Origin: Parapristionchus giblindavisi
Taxonomy: Eukaryota; Nematoda; Chromadorea; Rhabditida; Diplogasteridae
Direction of reading: 5' to 3'
Assembly: GCA_943737045.1 (NCBI GenBank)
Contig: CALSFV010000473.1
Span: forward strand, 1-64,000
DNA length: 64,000 bases
Position numbers and translations under genes: made by a program. The notes under the pieces were generated by a model, which was given only the letters and a program-made list of their open reading frames with translations, was not told the DNA's origin and ran no database searches. Shown here one piece after another: positions 23,247 through 33,454 of the stretch (position 1 is its first letter; every line of letters begins with the position of its first letter).

Positions 23247-25237
23247 ATGCGACTACTGACTCCGTGTCTTCTTCTGTCCCTTCTAGTGGTGCAAACGAAC
23301 ACACAAGTGAATTTTATTTATTTGCTTTTACGGTAATGAGTTTTACACTGTAGCCAAATGCATCGGAAAACAGTTTTCCGGGGAAATGTGACGTCATTAG
23401 CGTAGGCGGTGGATTTTTTTTGGAAAAGGCGCTAATGACTAACTAATGACACATTTTCCCGGGAAACGGTTTGCCCGTTATTCATGCATACGGCCACTGA
23501 TCTACTCTTACATATAAACTACCACAGTCTGATATGTTTTATACGGAGCGTCTCTGGTATTTTGCCACTTAAAGTCTACTTAAACTACGTCACAGACTTT
23601 AAGTAGACTTTAAGTAAACTTTAAGTGAAAGAACATTTGACGAAATGCATTACAGTATACCACACCACTTTAAGTAGACTTACGTCTCACTTTAAGTTTA
23701 CTTAAAGTCTACTTAAAGTGGGAAAGTTTAAGTAGACTTTAAGTGGCAAAATACCAGAGGTACTCTCGCTTGCCAGTCTCTCAAAACCGAATTCAATGAA
23801 CCAAAAAACAACATTTATTGCGAATTTCATGCGCTGAATAAATGAATATAGGCCCCTTTTGTCTTAATGTTTATATCCGCGATCAATTGTATAAAACATT
23901 TTCAACTAGCGTTTTCAACTACTTCGCGGTTTTTCGTTTTGGCATTATGTCACATATGCACTTTTCAGTTGTCAAACACGCTTAGTAATATCGTATCCTT
24001 CCCAGTTGATGTAAGTAATAAAAGCATTTTTTTTATTGAAAAAAATATATTTGAATCATAAAAGGTGTTTTAGCTGGCCGGAACAGCATGGAACGGCGTG
24101 AAATCAGGATTTAGCACGGTCGGAAATGGTAATGATCTTTGAACTTTGATCTTTGATCTTTGATTTCTGTTCTATGACCTTTATTCGATCTCTCTTATGA
24201 TGCAAGTCGTCAACGTCTGTGGATTGATCTTAGATTGATCTTTGTGAAATAAAATATTTCATTTATTTCCCGATCTTTGATCTTATATCACAATCTTTCG
24301 TTAGTCTTTATTGTCTGATCTTTGATCTTTTTCTGTTAGATTAACCTTTGACCAATCTTGATTTTTGATCTTTTTCAATCTTGATCTTTGATCTTTCCAG
24401 GCTTCCGCAATGCCTCCGAGTCGGTGTCTAACTTCTTCCGCGGCAATGGTCTTCACACGAACAACTACGTCAATCAGCAGAGGTATACTGTAGCATTAAC
24501 AGAGGTGTACTGTAGTCTCAACAGAGGTGTACTGTAGTCTCAACAGAGGTGTACTGTAGTCCCAACAGAGGTGTACTGTAGTCTCTATCGATCGAGAACT
24601 GAGTGTTTGCTCATATTGCCAACCATACAGTGGGTTATTCGTGACACTAGCAATCGTACTAAAAGTAAATATTGACTGGGAGCAGAACCGCACCAAGGAA
24701 CATACATATTTTTAATCACCGATTGAATCAACACCAAGATACGGGTTCTCGAATTGATTGATATATTGATTGATTGAATAAAGTTGAATCAATCAATCGT
24801 TTCAGGATAGGCAAGTTTAATCAGGTACCGAAGAACTGAAGAACCAGTGGCTCATTTTAAAGTTTCTTTCAATACATCGAGAACGGTCATTGACAACGCG
24901 GCAAAATACCATAAAATTACAGTCATGCTCCACAGCTTACAACCGTTTGCACTCTCTCACTTTTGCATACTCTCTCTCTCCCTTTTCTCATCTATCCCCT
25001 GTCTCACCACGGCCGCTATGGAAACGCTGTGCAGATCGTGGTCTTTTGTGATATGATCCTTGATCTTTGATCTCTGATCTTTGCAGCATCGCCCAAGGCG
25101 CTCAGTACGGCCAGGGCTACTATCCCGACTCTCCCTATCGCTACAACGGTTACGAATACATCACGCAGAATCCGGCGGATGCGCAACCGCAATATGGCTA
25201 TCAGTCGTACAACAGAGGAAGCAGACGGAGAAGGTAG
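23247..25237 (+). CDS. Small secreted Tyr/Gly/Gln-rich protein, five exons, 129 aa
   Basis: Exons 23247-23306, 23969-24010, 24074-24128, 24401-24482 and 25087-25237 total 390 nt with matching phases (0, 0, 1, 2) and end at TAG. The N-terminus MRLLTPCLLLSLLVVQTNTQ is a clear signal peptide (basic start, Leu/Val core). The mature part has a segment with GTAWNGVKSGFSTVGNGF and SESVSNFFRGNG, then a Tyr/Gln/Gly/Asn-rich tail (QGAQYGQGYYPDSPYRYN) ending in GSRRRR. I recognise no family; a secreted cuticle, matrix or peptide-precursor role is only a guess. Intron 1 holds two MITEs, intron 4 holds five tandem donor copies, and the last three introns are rich in GATCTTT heptamers next to their 3' splice sites. 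The ABCE1 start lies 1.2 kb away, divergent. The start is the first ATG and gives the signal peptide. Confidence 0.72.
23350..23497. mobile_element. GGCCGTATGCA-type palindromic MITE in intron 1
   Basis: Ends gtagccaaatgcatcgg and gcatacggccac, with inner arms ccggggaaatgtgacgtcat and acacattttcccgggaa. Relatives are at 54982-55257 (longer) and 1660-1785. Confidence 0.75.
23554..23757. mobile_element. Foldback built of cttaaagtcta units
   Basis: Inverted ends ctggtattttgccacttaaa and tttaagtggcaaaataccag. The whole 204 bp is assembled from an 11-bp motif, acttaaagtct or its complement, in both orientations. No clear target duplication. Lies in intron 1 of the secreted-protein gene. Confidence 0.8.
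24132..24400 (+). repeat. GATCTTT heptamer-rich intron
   Basis: The intron between exons 3 and 4 of the secreted-protein gene is largely made of GATCTTT and close variants (for example tttgatctttgatctttga), with the last units abutting the 3' splice site atctttccag. The array 25047-25086 does the same before exon 5. Confidence 0.85.
24483..24592 (+). repeat. Five tandem 5' splice-site copies, 22-bp period
   Basis: The true donor after exon 4 is CAGAG-gtatactgtag at 24483. Copies AACAGAG-gtgtactgtag follow with gt at 24505, 24527, 24549 and 24571, each exactly 22 nt on. Each unit is thus a copy of an exon end plus a donor. Confidence 0.9.
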
Positions 25238-26673
25238 ACACACCGGGGATGTCGATCGATAACTGACTTTTTATATTCTTCCTGATATTGCCTCATCCAC
25301 CCTACACACTCACAGAAATAAACCCTAGCTCATGTACCCCTGTGCGCCAAACACTAAATGGCTAGGGTTTCAAACACTTGTGTTTAAGGGTTCTCAGGTT
25401 AGGTCTTTAAAACATCATTTATCCCAATCTGATCGTTGATCTTTGAGAACCCGTTATTAAGGCCTCCTTGACTATCTCCACCTTCCCAATTCCCATTGTC
25501 CATTGTTCACCATTTTATGTCGCGTTGTGCAATTTAAAAAAAAAATTCAATTGTATTTCACTTCTTGAAACATCTTCATGATGTACCATGGATAAATAAA
25601 TAAATTTAAATTCATTTATCGTACATATCTCTCTACCTCTCTGTTCTCTCTCTCTCTTGTAGAAAACGAGAGTGTGTTTTTCGACTATGCTAATTCCAAG
25701 GCCTCAAACCGCATCCTTCTATCGTCAAAGATGGCTTTTGTGGAGCGTGATCAAACTTTTTTCGCAGTTATCAAGAACTGACTCGGTTACGGTAGAGGTT
25801 ACGGTGGTACGCTCAAAAAAAGATCGATTACGGTAATCAAGAGATATCCTAATGCTTTATTGATGAGCAACGAATATATCTTGTATGTATCAAAGTCTCT
25901 CTGTCTCTGCAGTCATGATTTGTAAACTTTGCTCAACTCTCAAAAGAGATTGTAAAGTCTTGAAATGTTCAATTCTTGCATGATCGTTCTTTGATCAGAT
26001 TAGAGAGTGTGCAAAAATGAGAGAGCATGTGAGAGAGTATGGATTATTGAGAGAGTGCAGAGAAGGAGGATAGGGAGCACGCATTTGATCTACCATCGAT
26101 AGTGTTTCCCTATCATTGTCATCATCCATTCTCGATCATTTCCCGTCATCATGTCTCTTTGCCTTTTTAAATGTTTTACTCGTTCGAACATTGCTTCAAT
26201 CTCGTACCTTTATGCCTTCAGGACACCCTACCTATCCCTTCAGGGATCTCTACCTCTCCTTGAGGCCTCTCTCTCTTTGTTTTCTTTCAAGAACTTTTAC
26301 CTTTTGATCATAGAACTACGTGTCTTATCCTTTCTAAATGATTCATCTTTTAGAACACATCTTTCTCCCTCGTTATGTCTCTCTCCATCCCCATATCTCC
26401 CTCTTTCTTTACCTATTTGCATATCTACATTGTAGTTCTTTTTGTCTACTCCTTCATTCCAATTTGCATATGATCATCCAATTATAATATGCCGCGTGTT
26501 CTGTCTCATTCATTTTCTCATTCTTGTCTCATTTCTTTGCAGTCTTCGGTCGTATTGTTCCCCCGTTTTCCCGCTTTGTCAACTGATCTTTGATCTTAAC
26601 CTTGGCGGTTCTTGTTCACCCACCTTGTCGCTTAGTTTTCATTTTCTTTGATATCATTACATATATGTTCCAG
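25238..26673 (+). other. Region between the secreted gene and the LINE; one exon-like frame
   Basis: 25663-25781 follows a pyrimidine tract ending tgtag and reads NESVFFDYANSKASNRILLS then SKMAFVERDQTFFAVIKN to TGA. That looks coding, but its phase does not join the preceding gene, so I treat it as a candidate orphan exon. The rest is AT-rich or CT-rich with no further gene. Confidence 0.35.
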
Positions 26674-29600
26674 AGTCAGTAGTAATAGACGAGACGACCA
26701 TCGATGATATCGAACAATCCCAAGCGATCTACACGAATATAAGCAACAACTGTTACAGGTATGAATTCCCTCTCTCTTCCCTCATTCCCTCTCTCTTCCC
26801 TCACTCGGCATGGTGACCCCCTCTCTACTCTGAGAACTAAAGTGAACTCTTCTCTACGCGTGCTGTGATCCCTGTGCCGGGGAGCTTATGATAATTCAAT
26901 CGGCACCCAAATAGGTTATGTTTTCTAACCTTAGGAATCGTATCTCTCCTAGTCCTAATTCAGCTCCTACGACTCCATCGTTGTCGAAGAAAAGGAGGTT
27001 AGAAGAAGGATGCCTTACTATGGAGGAGCTCACAGTGATGATAGTCAAGATGAGGTCTCAGCTCGATCGTCAGGAGGACGAGCTTGTCGCACAGAAAGAG
27101 ATCTGTACTCAACTGCACAAAGAGGTGGGCATACTTCGATCTCAGCTGGCCACTAGTCAAAAGCCAGATGAGGTCTGTCAAAGCCACGATGACTCCATGC
27201 ACACCTGTATCGGTTCAGATAGTAATAGTCGTGTCCATTCCTCCCCTCCTGTACCTAATGCACCTCAACCGAATACGCCACAGAATGGTCCTCCCCTTGA
27301 GAATACAACAGATCTTGAAAGAAGCATAGTAATTGCTAGGATGCCAATTGATCGAACCCTATCTGATCTTGAACAAGTGAAGGCTGATTATGAAAATGTA
27401 TGTCAAATAAGTGGCATCATTGGATTCCCTGTACTTCCACTTGCTGTCTACCGTATGCCGGTTAGTCAACCATCTGCTGGATTCAATCGTCTCCTCAAGG
27501 TACTCATGCCTACGAGAGCTCATGCACGACTATTCCTATCAAACTGGAGGAAAGCCCTGGAAGATCCTCGTTTCAATGATATTTATGTACGTGAATCGAT
27601 TGCTGATCCAAAGGATAGAAAGAAGACTCCCCCAAGTAGATTTGCTGTAAGAAAGGAACCAGTCCCTAATCGATCAATAAACAATAGAAGAAGAGAAAGA
27701 AGAGACTCTCACTATACCAATCGATCATCTCATCCCATTCCCAATTTCAATAGACCAAATAGATCATATCCCCTTCCTACTCCTCTTCAAGATTATCGTG
27801 CACCATTCCCAATCAATACTACAAACATGAATCCCTCGTCCACCATGCCTATATACAGTAATCCCATGCATACACCGTACCCATTCTCACAGCCACATTC
27901 TCTCAATACACCCTTCATGTCTCATATTAACCAATACGGTTGCCCCCCACATCTAGGTGCTCAGGGAAACTGGTAAATGTTCGCCGGTTTAATAAATACT
28001 CAGATGGAAACTCAAAGTCAATTGATCTTTCTGCCATTACAGCCAATTGCCGCTCGATAAAGAATAAGCTGCCTTACCTCTCTCAGATTCTTTCCCACAA
28101 TCATTCAATCATTTGCCTTACGGAAACATGGCTCGGCCCTTCTTTTCCCAACTCCTTATTACTTGATTCGTATCACCAAACTTACAATGTTTATCGTAGA
28201 GATAGAAATATGAATGGTGGAGGTGTAGCCATCATCATTCACTCTTCAATCAGTGCTGTACAAATAGCTAGTGAGGTAGTAAAGGGCTCCCATGAATTAG
28301 CTGCCGTAGATGTCGATATAAATGGTGATCTACTAAGAATCATATGTGCATACCGTAATCCGAAAGCGAATGCATCCCATACGGATTCACTCATAAAATC
28401 GATAACTGATCTTTGCTCTTGCGCCCAACCATCCATAATTACTGGTGATTTAAACTTTCCTGATATTAATTGGGGAGAGTTCCCTATGCCACAAACGGTT
28501 GCCCCCTCCTCTCAATCATTTCTTGATTTTTGTAATACATTAAAGCTCGCTCAGTTGGTTAAAGATCCGACCCACATACACGGAAATACATTAGATCTCG
28601 TGCTTTGTAATCACCCTAACCTAATCAGACAAATCAATGTTGGCCCGCCGTTTTGTAAGTCTGATCATTATGCAATTGATTTCAAGATATCTGTGGAACA
28701 CTCTGTTCCTTCATTTGTATTGAAAAGAGACTACAGAAAGGCGAATTACGATCTCATTAATGTACAATTAGCAAATGTTGACTGGACAGGTTTATTCTCT
28801 ACAATAGTGGGAGTAGATCAAATGTATGACATATTGCTAAAATTAATTCAAAAATCGATAGATATCCATGTACCATGGACTAGAATAAATGTTACCCATG
28901 GGAAACTCCCTCCCCATATCGAAAGACTCTTGCACAGAAGGTTTTGTGCTTGGCAGAAATCAATCAATAGCAAGGACCCCCTTGATAGTCATAATTTTGA
29001 ACAACTAAATAAGGAATTCAGAAAAGAATTGGATAGATACCAGAAAACCATAGAACGGAAAATAATCGATAGCGAAGATAGTAATAAGTTCTTTCGATAT
29101 ATGAAGCGCTGCTCAAATAAAGAGAAAGGAGTTGAGGGACTTAAGGACAAAAATGGCCTTCTCATTATGGATGACTTAGGTAAAGCTAACCTACTTGCAA
29201 ATGCGTTTGCGGGTGTATTCACTGTTGATAATGGAACACTACCCCAACTTTCACAACTCCCAACTTTTGGCAATTATCAAGAACCACTGTTTATTCGACA
29301 TGAAATATGCGCCCTAATTGAAAAATGGAAGCGCTCTTCCTGTCGTACTCCAGAGAATATAGATCTCTCATTCATTAAGAAAATAGCCGTACCAATAGCT
29401 GAACCACTAGAAATAATCTTTCGTTATTCCTTTGAAACAGGGGTGGTTCCTTCCCCCTGGCGTCATTCCATCATTACCCCTGTCAAGAAATCACCACCTT
29501 TTTCGGACCCACTAAACTATAGACCAATTTCTATTACCTCTTTCTTCTGTAGAATATTTGAGCGTCTGTTATGCAAATCAATAATTACTCATTGTGAATC

Positions 29601-31753
29601 GTTAGCAATATTCCCAGATGAACAATATGGTTTCAGACAGAAAAGATCGCGCGAAATGCAAATGTTGGAAGTATTGGAGCATTGGACTTCTTCTATCAGC
29701 GAAGGAAAACCGGTTGATGTAATATATTTTGACTTTGCAAAAGCTTTCGATAGAGTTTCTCATGCTAAACTCCAAATGAAACTTGGAACCATTGGATTGT
29801 CGGATAAGACTGTTAATTGGATATTCGCCTATTTAAGTAATCGATCCTTCCAGGTTAGAGTCCGTGAAAAGCTATCACATTCACTTAGTGTTACAAGCGG
29901 TGTCCCACAGGGCTCCGTTTTGGGTCCGCTTCTTTTCCTCATATATACCTCAGAAATTCCTTCACTAGCCCAACAAAACGGAGTTGTAGCTAGAATGTAC
30001 GCAGATGATATAAAAATTTATCGCTCTTTTGAAGCTGGTGATTCCCCGTTACACCTACAAACATCAATCGATACCATTGTAAAATGGTCCGATGAGTGGC
30101 AACTTCCACTTGCTGCGCACAAATGTAATTCATTACACCTAGGTAGATCTAACCCTAAGCGAAAATACAACATCGGAACTGCAACTCTTGAGCAGAAGGA
30201 CATGGTTAGAGATCTCGGTTTCCTCATTCAGAAGACCCTAACATTCTCCGCCCATAGCAGACAAACAGCTTCAAAGGCGAAAACTGCATGCCACATAATC
30301 CTTAGAGCTCTTCGCACCAAAAATGTATCCATTCTACTAAAAACATATTCAATCTATATCAGACCCATACTTGAAAGTGCATCTACAGTTTTTAATCCAT
30401 ACCAAAAAGGTGACAAAAAGATCTTAGAACGAGTACAGAATTATTTCACTAGACGAGTATTCAAGCGCTGTTTTAATGCAGCGTGGGATTCAATGCCGAA
30501 AGTTTCCCTTAGGAATAAACAACTAAACTTAGATACTCTAGAAAAGCGTAGAGAAGAAATAGATATCAAAGCTGCCATGAAATTTATCAGAGGTAAATAT
30601 AGGATCTCAAATTTAAAACCTCACTACTTTCGCCCCTATATCACTCATAATGGTCTAAATTTCAACAATTCAGGCTCACGATTTCATTACAGGCATAATA
30701 GCTTCTTTCCTAGAGCGGCAAGGCTCCTCGTACAACCGAAAAACCGAATTACTTTCAGTTTCCCTGAGTTAAATTGACAAGATATTTGCCCTATCCCCAT
30801 AGACCTATGTCCTTTATTCAACCTCCACGTTTGTTTTGTTGTTGTGTGTTCATCATTCTTTTAAATTTATTTATCTATTATTATTTACCGTGTTTTCTTG
30901 TAAAACGCATAAATTTATTATTATATGAACCACCATCTCTTTTCCCGTTTCATGTATTGTTCAAAAGTTATGAAAAGACGAGAACAATTTCGAGATTATG
31001 TGCGAGAAAGTAGTGTTTTCTTTTGGTGACTTGATGAGTGTTGGAATACGCATCATCCTTTTCAATCTAATTCCTCTTTTAACGGTCAATGGCGTCTTGT
31101 TATCAATGACCAATGAGTACAAAATGAAAGGAGTCTTGACAACGATGAACTTGTCGAATCTATGATTATTTTGTATTCTTTAGGTTAGCTTCATGCCGTC
31201 ATCTGAAAGTCGACGTCATCGTTGAAGGGATTCTGGAGGATTGAGGGACCATCCATCCGAGATGTCCTACCTTGCACTTCTTGAGGCTTTGTCTGATGTT
31301 CGTCACTCCAATTGGTATCCGCCCGCTCCCTGTCCCGGTCAGTGCCTTCCTATGATTAATAATAATAATAATATATTTATCGCATCCTGGAGAAAAGAGA
31401 TTATTTAGCAACTAACTGTCTGTATTTTGTGTTCAAAAGAGAAGGTGCGTGTGAAAAGGAGAGAGAGGCATATCTTTTACTATCTTGTCGAATCTTTTGA
31501 ACATTGCATAAGTTAGAATGTTCTTTGTTCATAGAAGTCTATCGGGAGAGGAATCTTTGCCAACTTTTGCAAACAAAGATCATGTTTCTATACACCGCAA
31601 AAGTGTGTTAAGAAGATGCTATAGCTGTCTATTCTTTGAATTTATGTTGATATCTTATACTACAGGATTATTTGTATCATTAGCATTGACACCATCTCCC
31701 AGAACTTCGTCATCTTCGTGGATGAACTACTCGACGATCATCTGCAGAAGTAG
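26674..31753 (+). CDS. Candidate two-exon fragment of a host gene spanning the LINE
   Basis: Exon 26674-26758 (between gttccag and gtatga) reads SVVIDETTIDDIEQSQAIYT then NISNNCY and ends in phase 2. Exon 31666-31753 (after tatactacag) continues in the matching phase: IICIISIDTISQNFVIFVDE then LLDDHLQK and TAG. The LINE would sit in the intron between them. The second exon has an inverted paralogue at about 58154-58241 with the same frame and the same stop position (HFVIFKDELL, 12 of about 20 residues alike), which supports coding. Upstream exons are not found and I do not recognise the family. Confidence 0.35.
26918..27976 (+). CDS. LINE ORF1 RNA-binding protein
   Basis: 352 aa. Residues about 34-80 form a heptad-rich coiled coil (MEELTVMIVKMRSQLDRQED onward) for multimerisation. 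About 130-225 resemble the RRM-like fold of LINE ORF1 proteins (SIVIARMPIDRTLSDLEQVK, then NRLLKVLMPTRAHARLFLSN). It is followed by a basic linker rich in Arg/Lys (NNRRRERRDSHYTNRS) and a Pro/Asn-rich tail. No CCHC knuckle is seen. It overlaps ORF2 by at least 37 nt in the -1 frame, with a slippery heptamer two codons before its TAA. Confidence 0.85.
   Translation: MFSNLRNRISPSPNSAPTTPSLSKKRRLEEGCLTMEELTVMIVKMRSQLDRQEDELVAQKEICTQLHKEVGILRSQLATSQKPDEVCQSHDDSMHTCIGSDSNSRVHSSPPVPNAPQPNTPQNGPPLENTTDLERSIVIARMPIDRTLSDLEQVKADYENVCQISGIIGFPVLPLAVYRMPVSQPSAGFNRLLKVLMPTRAHARLFLSNWRKALEDPRFNDIYVRESIADPKDRKKTPPSRFAVRKEPVPNRSINNRRRERRDSHYTNRSSHPIPNFNRPNRSYPLPTPLQDYRAPFPINTTNMNPSSTMPIYSNPMHTPYPFSQPHSLNTPFMSHINQYGCPPHLGAQGNW
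27940..30777 (+). CDS. LINE ORF2: AP endonuclease plus reverse transcriptase
   Basis: About 945 codons in the -1 frame relative to ORF1, with no ATG before residue ~90, which is already inside the endonuclease. The coordinate start is the first near-cognate codon; the true start is probably the frameshift at 27964-27970. Endonuclease motifs: ITANCRSIKNKL, LTETWLG, GGGVAIII, ITGDLNFPDINW, LDLVLCN and KSDHYAIDF. RT motifs: NYRPISITSFFCRIFERLL, YGFRQKRS, FDFAKAFD, SGVPQGSVLGPLLFLIY and YADD near 30000, then the C-terminal thumb region. Acts in target-primed reverse transcription. All catalytic motifs are present. Confidence 0.93.
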   Translation: MPPTSRCSGKLVNVRRFNKYSDGNSKSIDLSAITANCRSIKNKLPYLSQILSHNHSIICLTETWLGPSFPNSLLLDSYHQTYNVYRRDRNMNGGGVAIIIHSSISAVQIASEVVKGSHELAAVDVDINGDLLRIICAYRNPKANASHTDSLIKSITDLCSCAQPSIITGDLNFPDINWGEFPMPQTVAPSSQSFLDFCNTLKLAQLVKDPTHIHGNTLDLVLCNHPNLIRQINVGPPFCKSDHYAIDFKISVEHSVPSFVLKRDYRKANYDLINVQLANVDWTGLFSTIVGVDQMYDILLKLIQKSIDIHVPWTRINVTHGKLPPHIERLLHRRFCAWQKSINSKDPLDSHNFEQLNKEFRKELDRYQKTIERKIIDSEDSNKFFRYMKRCSNKEKGVEGLKDKNGLLIMDDLGKANLLANAFAGVFTVDNGTLPQLSQLPTFGNYQEPLFIRHEICALIEKWKRSSCRTPENIDLSFIKKIAVPIAEPLEIIFRYSFETGVVPSPWRHSIITPVKKSPPFSDPLNYRPISITSFFCRIFERLLCKSIITHCESLAIFPDEQYGFRQKRSREMQMLEVLEHWTSSISEGKPVDVIYFDFAKAFDRVSHAKLQMKLGTIGLSDKTVNWIFAYLSNRSFQVRVREKLSHSLSVTSGVPQGSVLGPLLFLIYTSEIPSLAQQNGVVARMYADDIKIYRSFEAGDSPLHLQTSIDTIVKWSDEWQLPLAAHKCNSLHLGRSNPKRKYNIGTATLEQKDMVRDLGFLIQKTLTFSAHSRQTASKAKTACHIILRALRTKNVSILLKTYSIYIRPILESASTVFNPYQKGDKKILERVQNYFTRRVFKRCFNAAWDSMPKVSLRNKQLNLDTLEKRREEIDIKAAMKFIRGKYRISNLKPHYFRPYITHNGLNFNNSGSRFHYRHNSFFPRAARLLVQPKNRITFSFPELN
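27964..27970 (+). promoter_or_regulatory. -1 ribosomal frameshift heptamer GGGAAAC
   Basis: In ORF1 phase it reads CAG GGA AAC TGG TAA, so G-GGA-AAC has the X-XXY-YYZ form of known -1 slippery sites (the same heptamer serves in some retroviral gag-pro junctions). Slipping back one base enters the ORF2 frame exactly. ORF2 has no usable ATG nearby. No strong downstream stem is obvious by eye. Confidence 0.65.
31191..31365 (-). CDS. Candidate terminal two-exon fragment, unrecognised
   Basis: On the minus strand an exon after atcatag reads KALTGTGSGRIPIGVTNIRQ then SLKKCK to a donor at 31270. A 38-nt intron follows, and the exon 31232-31191 reads NPFNDDVDFQMTA to TGA in matching phase. A related plus-strand frame occurs in the inverted duplicate near 58595-58625 (PIGLMSIRRGLEK). 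No family recognised; upstream exons not found. Confidence 0.35.
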
Positions 31754-32330
31754 GACGCCGCCCTCGCTTCGCGCCGTGATCTCTGCCTTCTAAGGGGGTC
31801 TTTTATAAAAATGAATAAAGATTTTGGGTGTGTTATAGTATTCAAACAGTGTCCAAGCCCGCGAAGTAAAATGGGCGGAGCTAGAATCGGCTTATAAGGA
31901 CCGTACATCAGAAAGAGGCGGAACCATACATCGGTATGTAAGTATGGGAGAGGGTCTGTATAACTAGATCCTTTGAAATGCTTTCCAATAGGGACCCATG
32001 GTCTAGTGGATAAGAGGTCGGACAATCAATCCGATCGGTTGCTCGGCCAGAGAGTTCGATTCCCGGTAGAAGCATGGAGAAAGAACAAGATCGTCCATTG
32101 TACTCGACAATTTTTTCCAATTTTTCCTTGATGCATTCTCGTTCTCCCGATGTTAATGTTTTGTGACAGACTAGGGAGAGATATAGTGAGATCCCATAGA
32201 ATGATTATCAATCGTGAACTAACTTTCGATTTTTATGCTGCGTTTCCGGGGTGGATATAGAACGCATACAATATGTATCTCACACTTACACTTTACACTT
32301 TGAACTTCGAAATGGGCAGAAACTACACTT
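31200..32330. repeat. Inverted-duplication block, copy 1
   Basis: Matches 57345-58630 in inverse orientation. Shared words include gaataaagattttgggtgtg, aaatgggcggagctagaatc and cgaaatgggcag. The block contains two exon-like frames on opposite strands and a tRNA-like segment. The 57-kb copy has an extra 232-bp foldback that is absent here. Confidence 0.85.
31991..32075 (+). repeat. tRNA-like segment (SINE or tRNA relic)
   Basis: A-box-like tggtctagtggataagag and B-box-like gttcgattccc at tRNA spacing. The T-stem has mismatches and no acceptor stem closes, so not a working tRNA. Inverted copy at 57603-57685. Confidence 0.5.
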
Positions 32331-32846
32331 TCTGCGGTAATCATGTAATCATTCGTACATAGAATTGACTGAAGACCTAAGAATGAAGGTCTATGATGGG
32401 CACTACTCCAGAAGCCCAGATTTTAGTTGGAGCCTCTGATCAGATTTAGGCAATCAGAATGCTCAGGTGACTTGGACTACCTAGTTTAGGGATTGGTTTG
32501 GGGGGATGCTTAAGCTGCTACATTTAATTGTAGGAATAGATCATAATAAATATGCAAATGATCTAATCGAATTAGGTATTAGTAAATCAAAAGTGGTAAT
32601 TAGTGTTCACTGATTGGTCATTATGTTCCAGTCGGTGAACATCTATTTAAGGCTGGCTATCTTCAGTAGAACCCCTCCATAATGGAGTTTTAAAATGTTT
32701 ACAAATTAATGTAGACCGCTTCGCTGAAACGCTCGTGCACTGACGTTTGATAGCCAAATTTTCGCACGTCGCAGCTGTCACGGGTGTTTCAGCTAAATAA
32801 ATTAATAAATTGGCCGCCAGAGAAGTTTTGTGAATTGTGGATGGTA

Positions 32847-33437
32847 CCGTCAAAACGAAAAAAAGTGAAACATTTGTGACAATTTGTGACAAATTGTCAC
32901 AAAAGTTCACAAAGTGCCTATTTCAAGCGTTTTTCACCTACCTGATGATGTATTTTCTCAGGTTTTTTAGTGTGGATGTGTTTGCTCAATGGAGTAATAT
33001 ATGACAAAAGTGAAAAAATTAATCGGGAGCGCCGCGGAGAAAAATTGGTATACTGTAGCATACTGTAGAATCTTACTGTAAAACTGCTACCATCGCGCTT
33101 TCTTCGCCTAATCATGGATGTGTCTATCATTTTATGACTCTTTACAGTGAATTTGCGGTGTTTGAACCATGGCATGGATCAGGTTGCAAAGCTGGTATAC
33201 GGTAGAAAATCCTACCGTATACCAGTTTCACCAAACAGCGTTCACATTGAATTATTTAAATCGTTTTCTTCACATGACAATTAGGGAAGCCCAGTGATGC
33301 TCAAATACCCTATTATCTAATAAATAATTTCAAACCGCGTTTAGATATCATGATAGAAAATTTTCAAAATCTTGTGAACTTTTGTGACAATTTGTCACAA
33401 ATTGTCACAAATGTTTCACTTTTTTTCGTTTTGACGG
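32847..33437. mobile_element. TA-flanked MITE with ~70-bp TIRs
   Basis: Ends CCGTCAAAACGAAAAAAAGT and its complement, preceded and followed by TA, with a second motif gacaatttgtgacaaattgt in each arm. 591 bp. The TA duplication suggests a Tc1/mariner-related non-autonomous element (inference). Confidence 0.85.
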
Positions 33438-33454
33438 TACATGGATTAAATCAA

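Larger units (their letters stand above)
26780..30925 (+). mobile_element. CR1/Jockey-like non-LTR retrotransposon (LINE), near intact
   Basis: Carries ORF1 (26918-27976) and ORF2 (to 30777) with no internal stops. The 3' end probably lies just after taccgtgttttcttgtaaaa at 30889, followed by an A/T-rich ATT tail; the same terminal motif ends a 5'-truncated copy at about 33634-33716. The 5' end is not resolved (somewhere after the splice donor at 26759). The intact frames suggest recent activity. Confidence 0.88.

Noticed and set aside
27974..27979. Stop-restart TAA-ATG as the way to express LINE ORF2
   Set aside because: That ATG is in the ORF1 frame, not the ORF2 frame.
31666..31753. Adaptor-complex mu subunit exon
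   Set aside because: NFVIF-ELLD resembles the mu longin region, but the alignment needs an insertion and no neighbouring mu exon is found.
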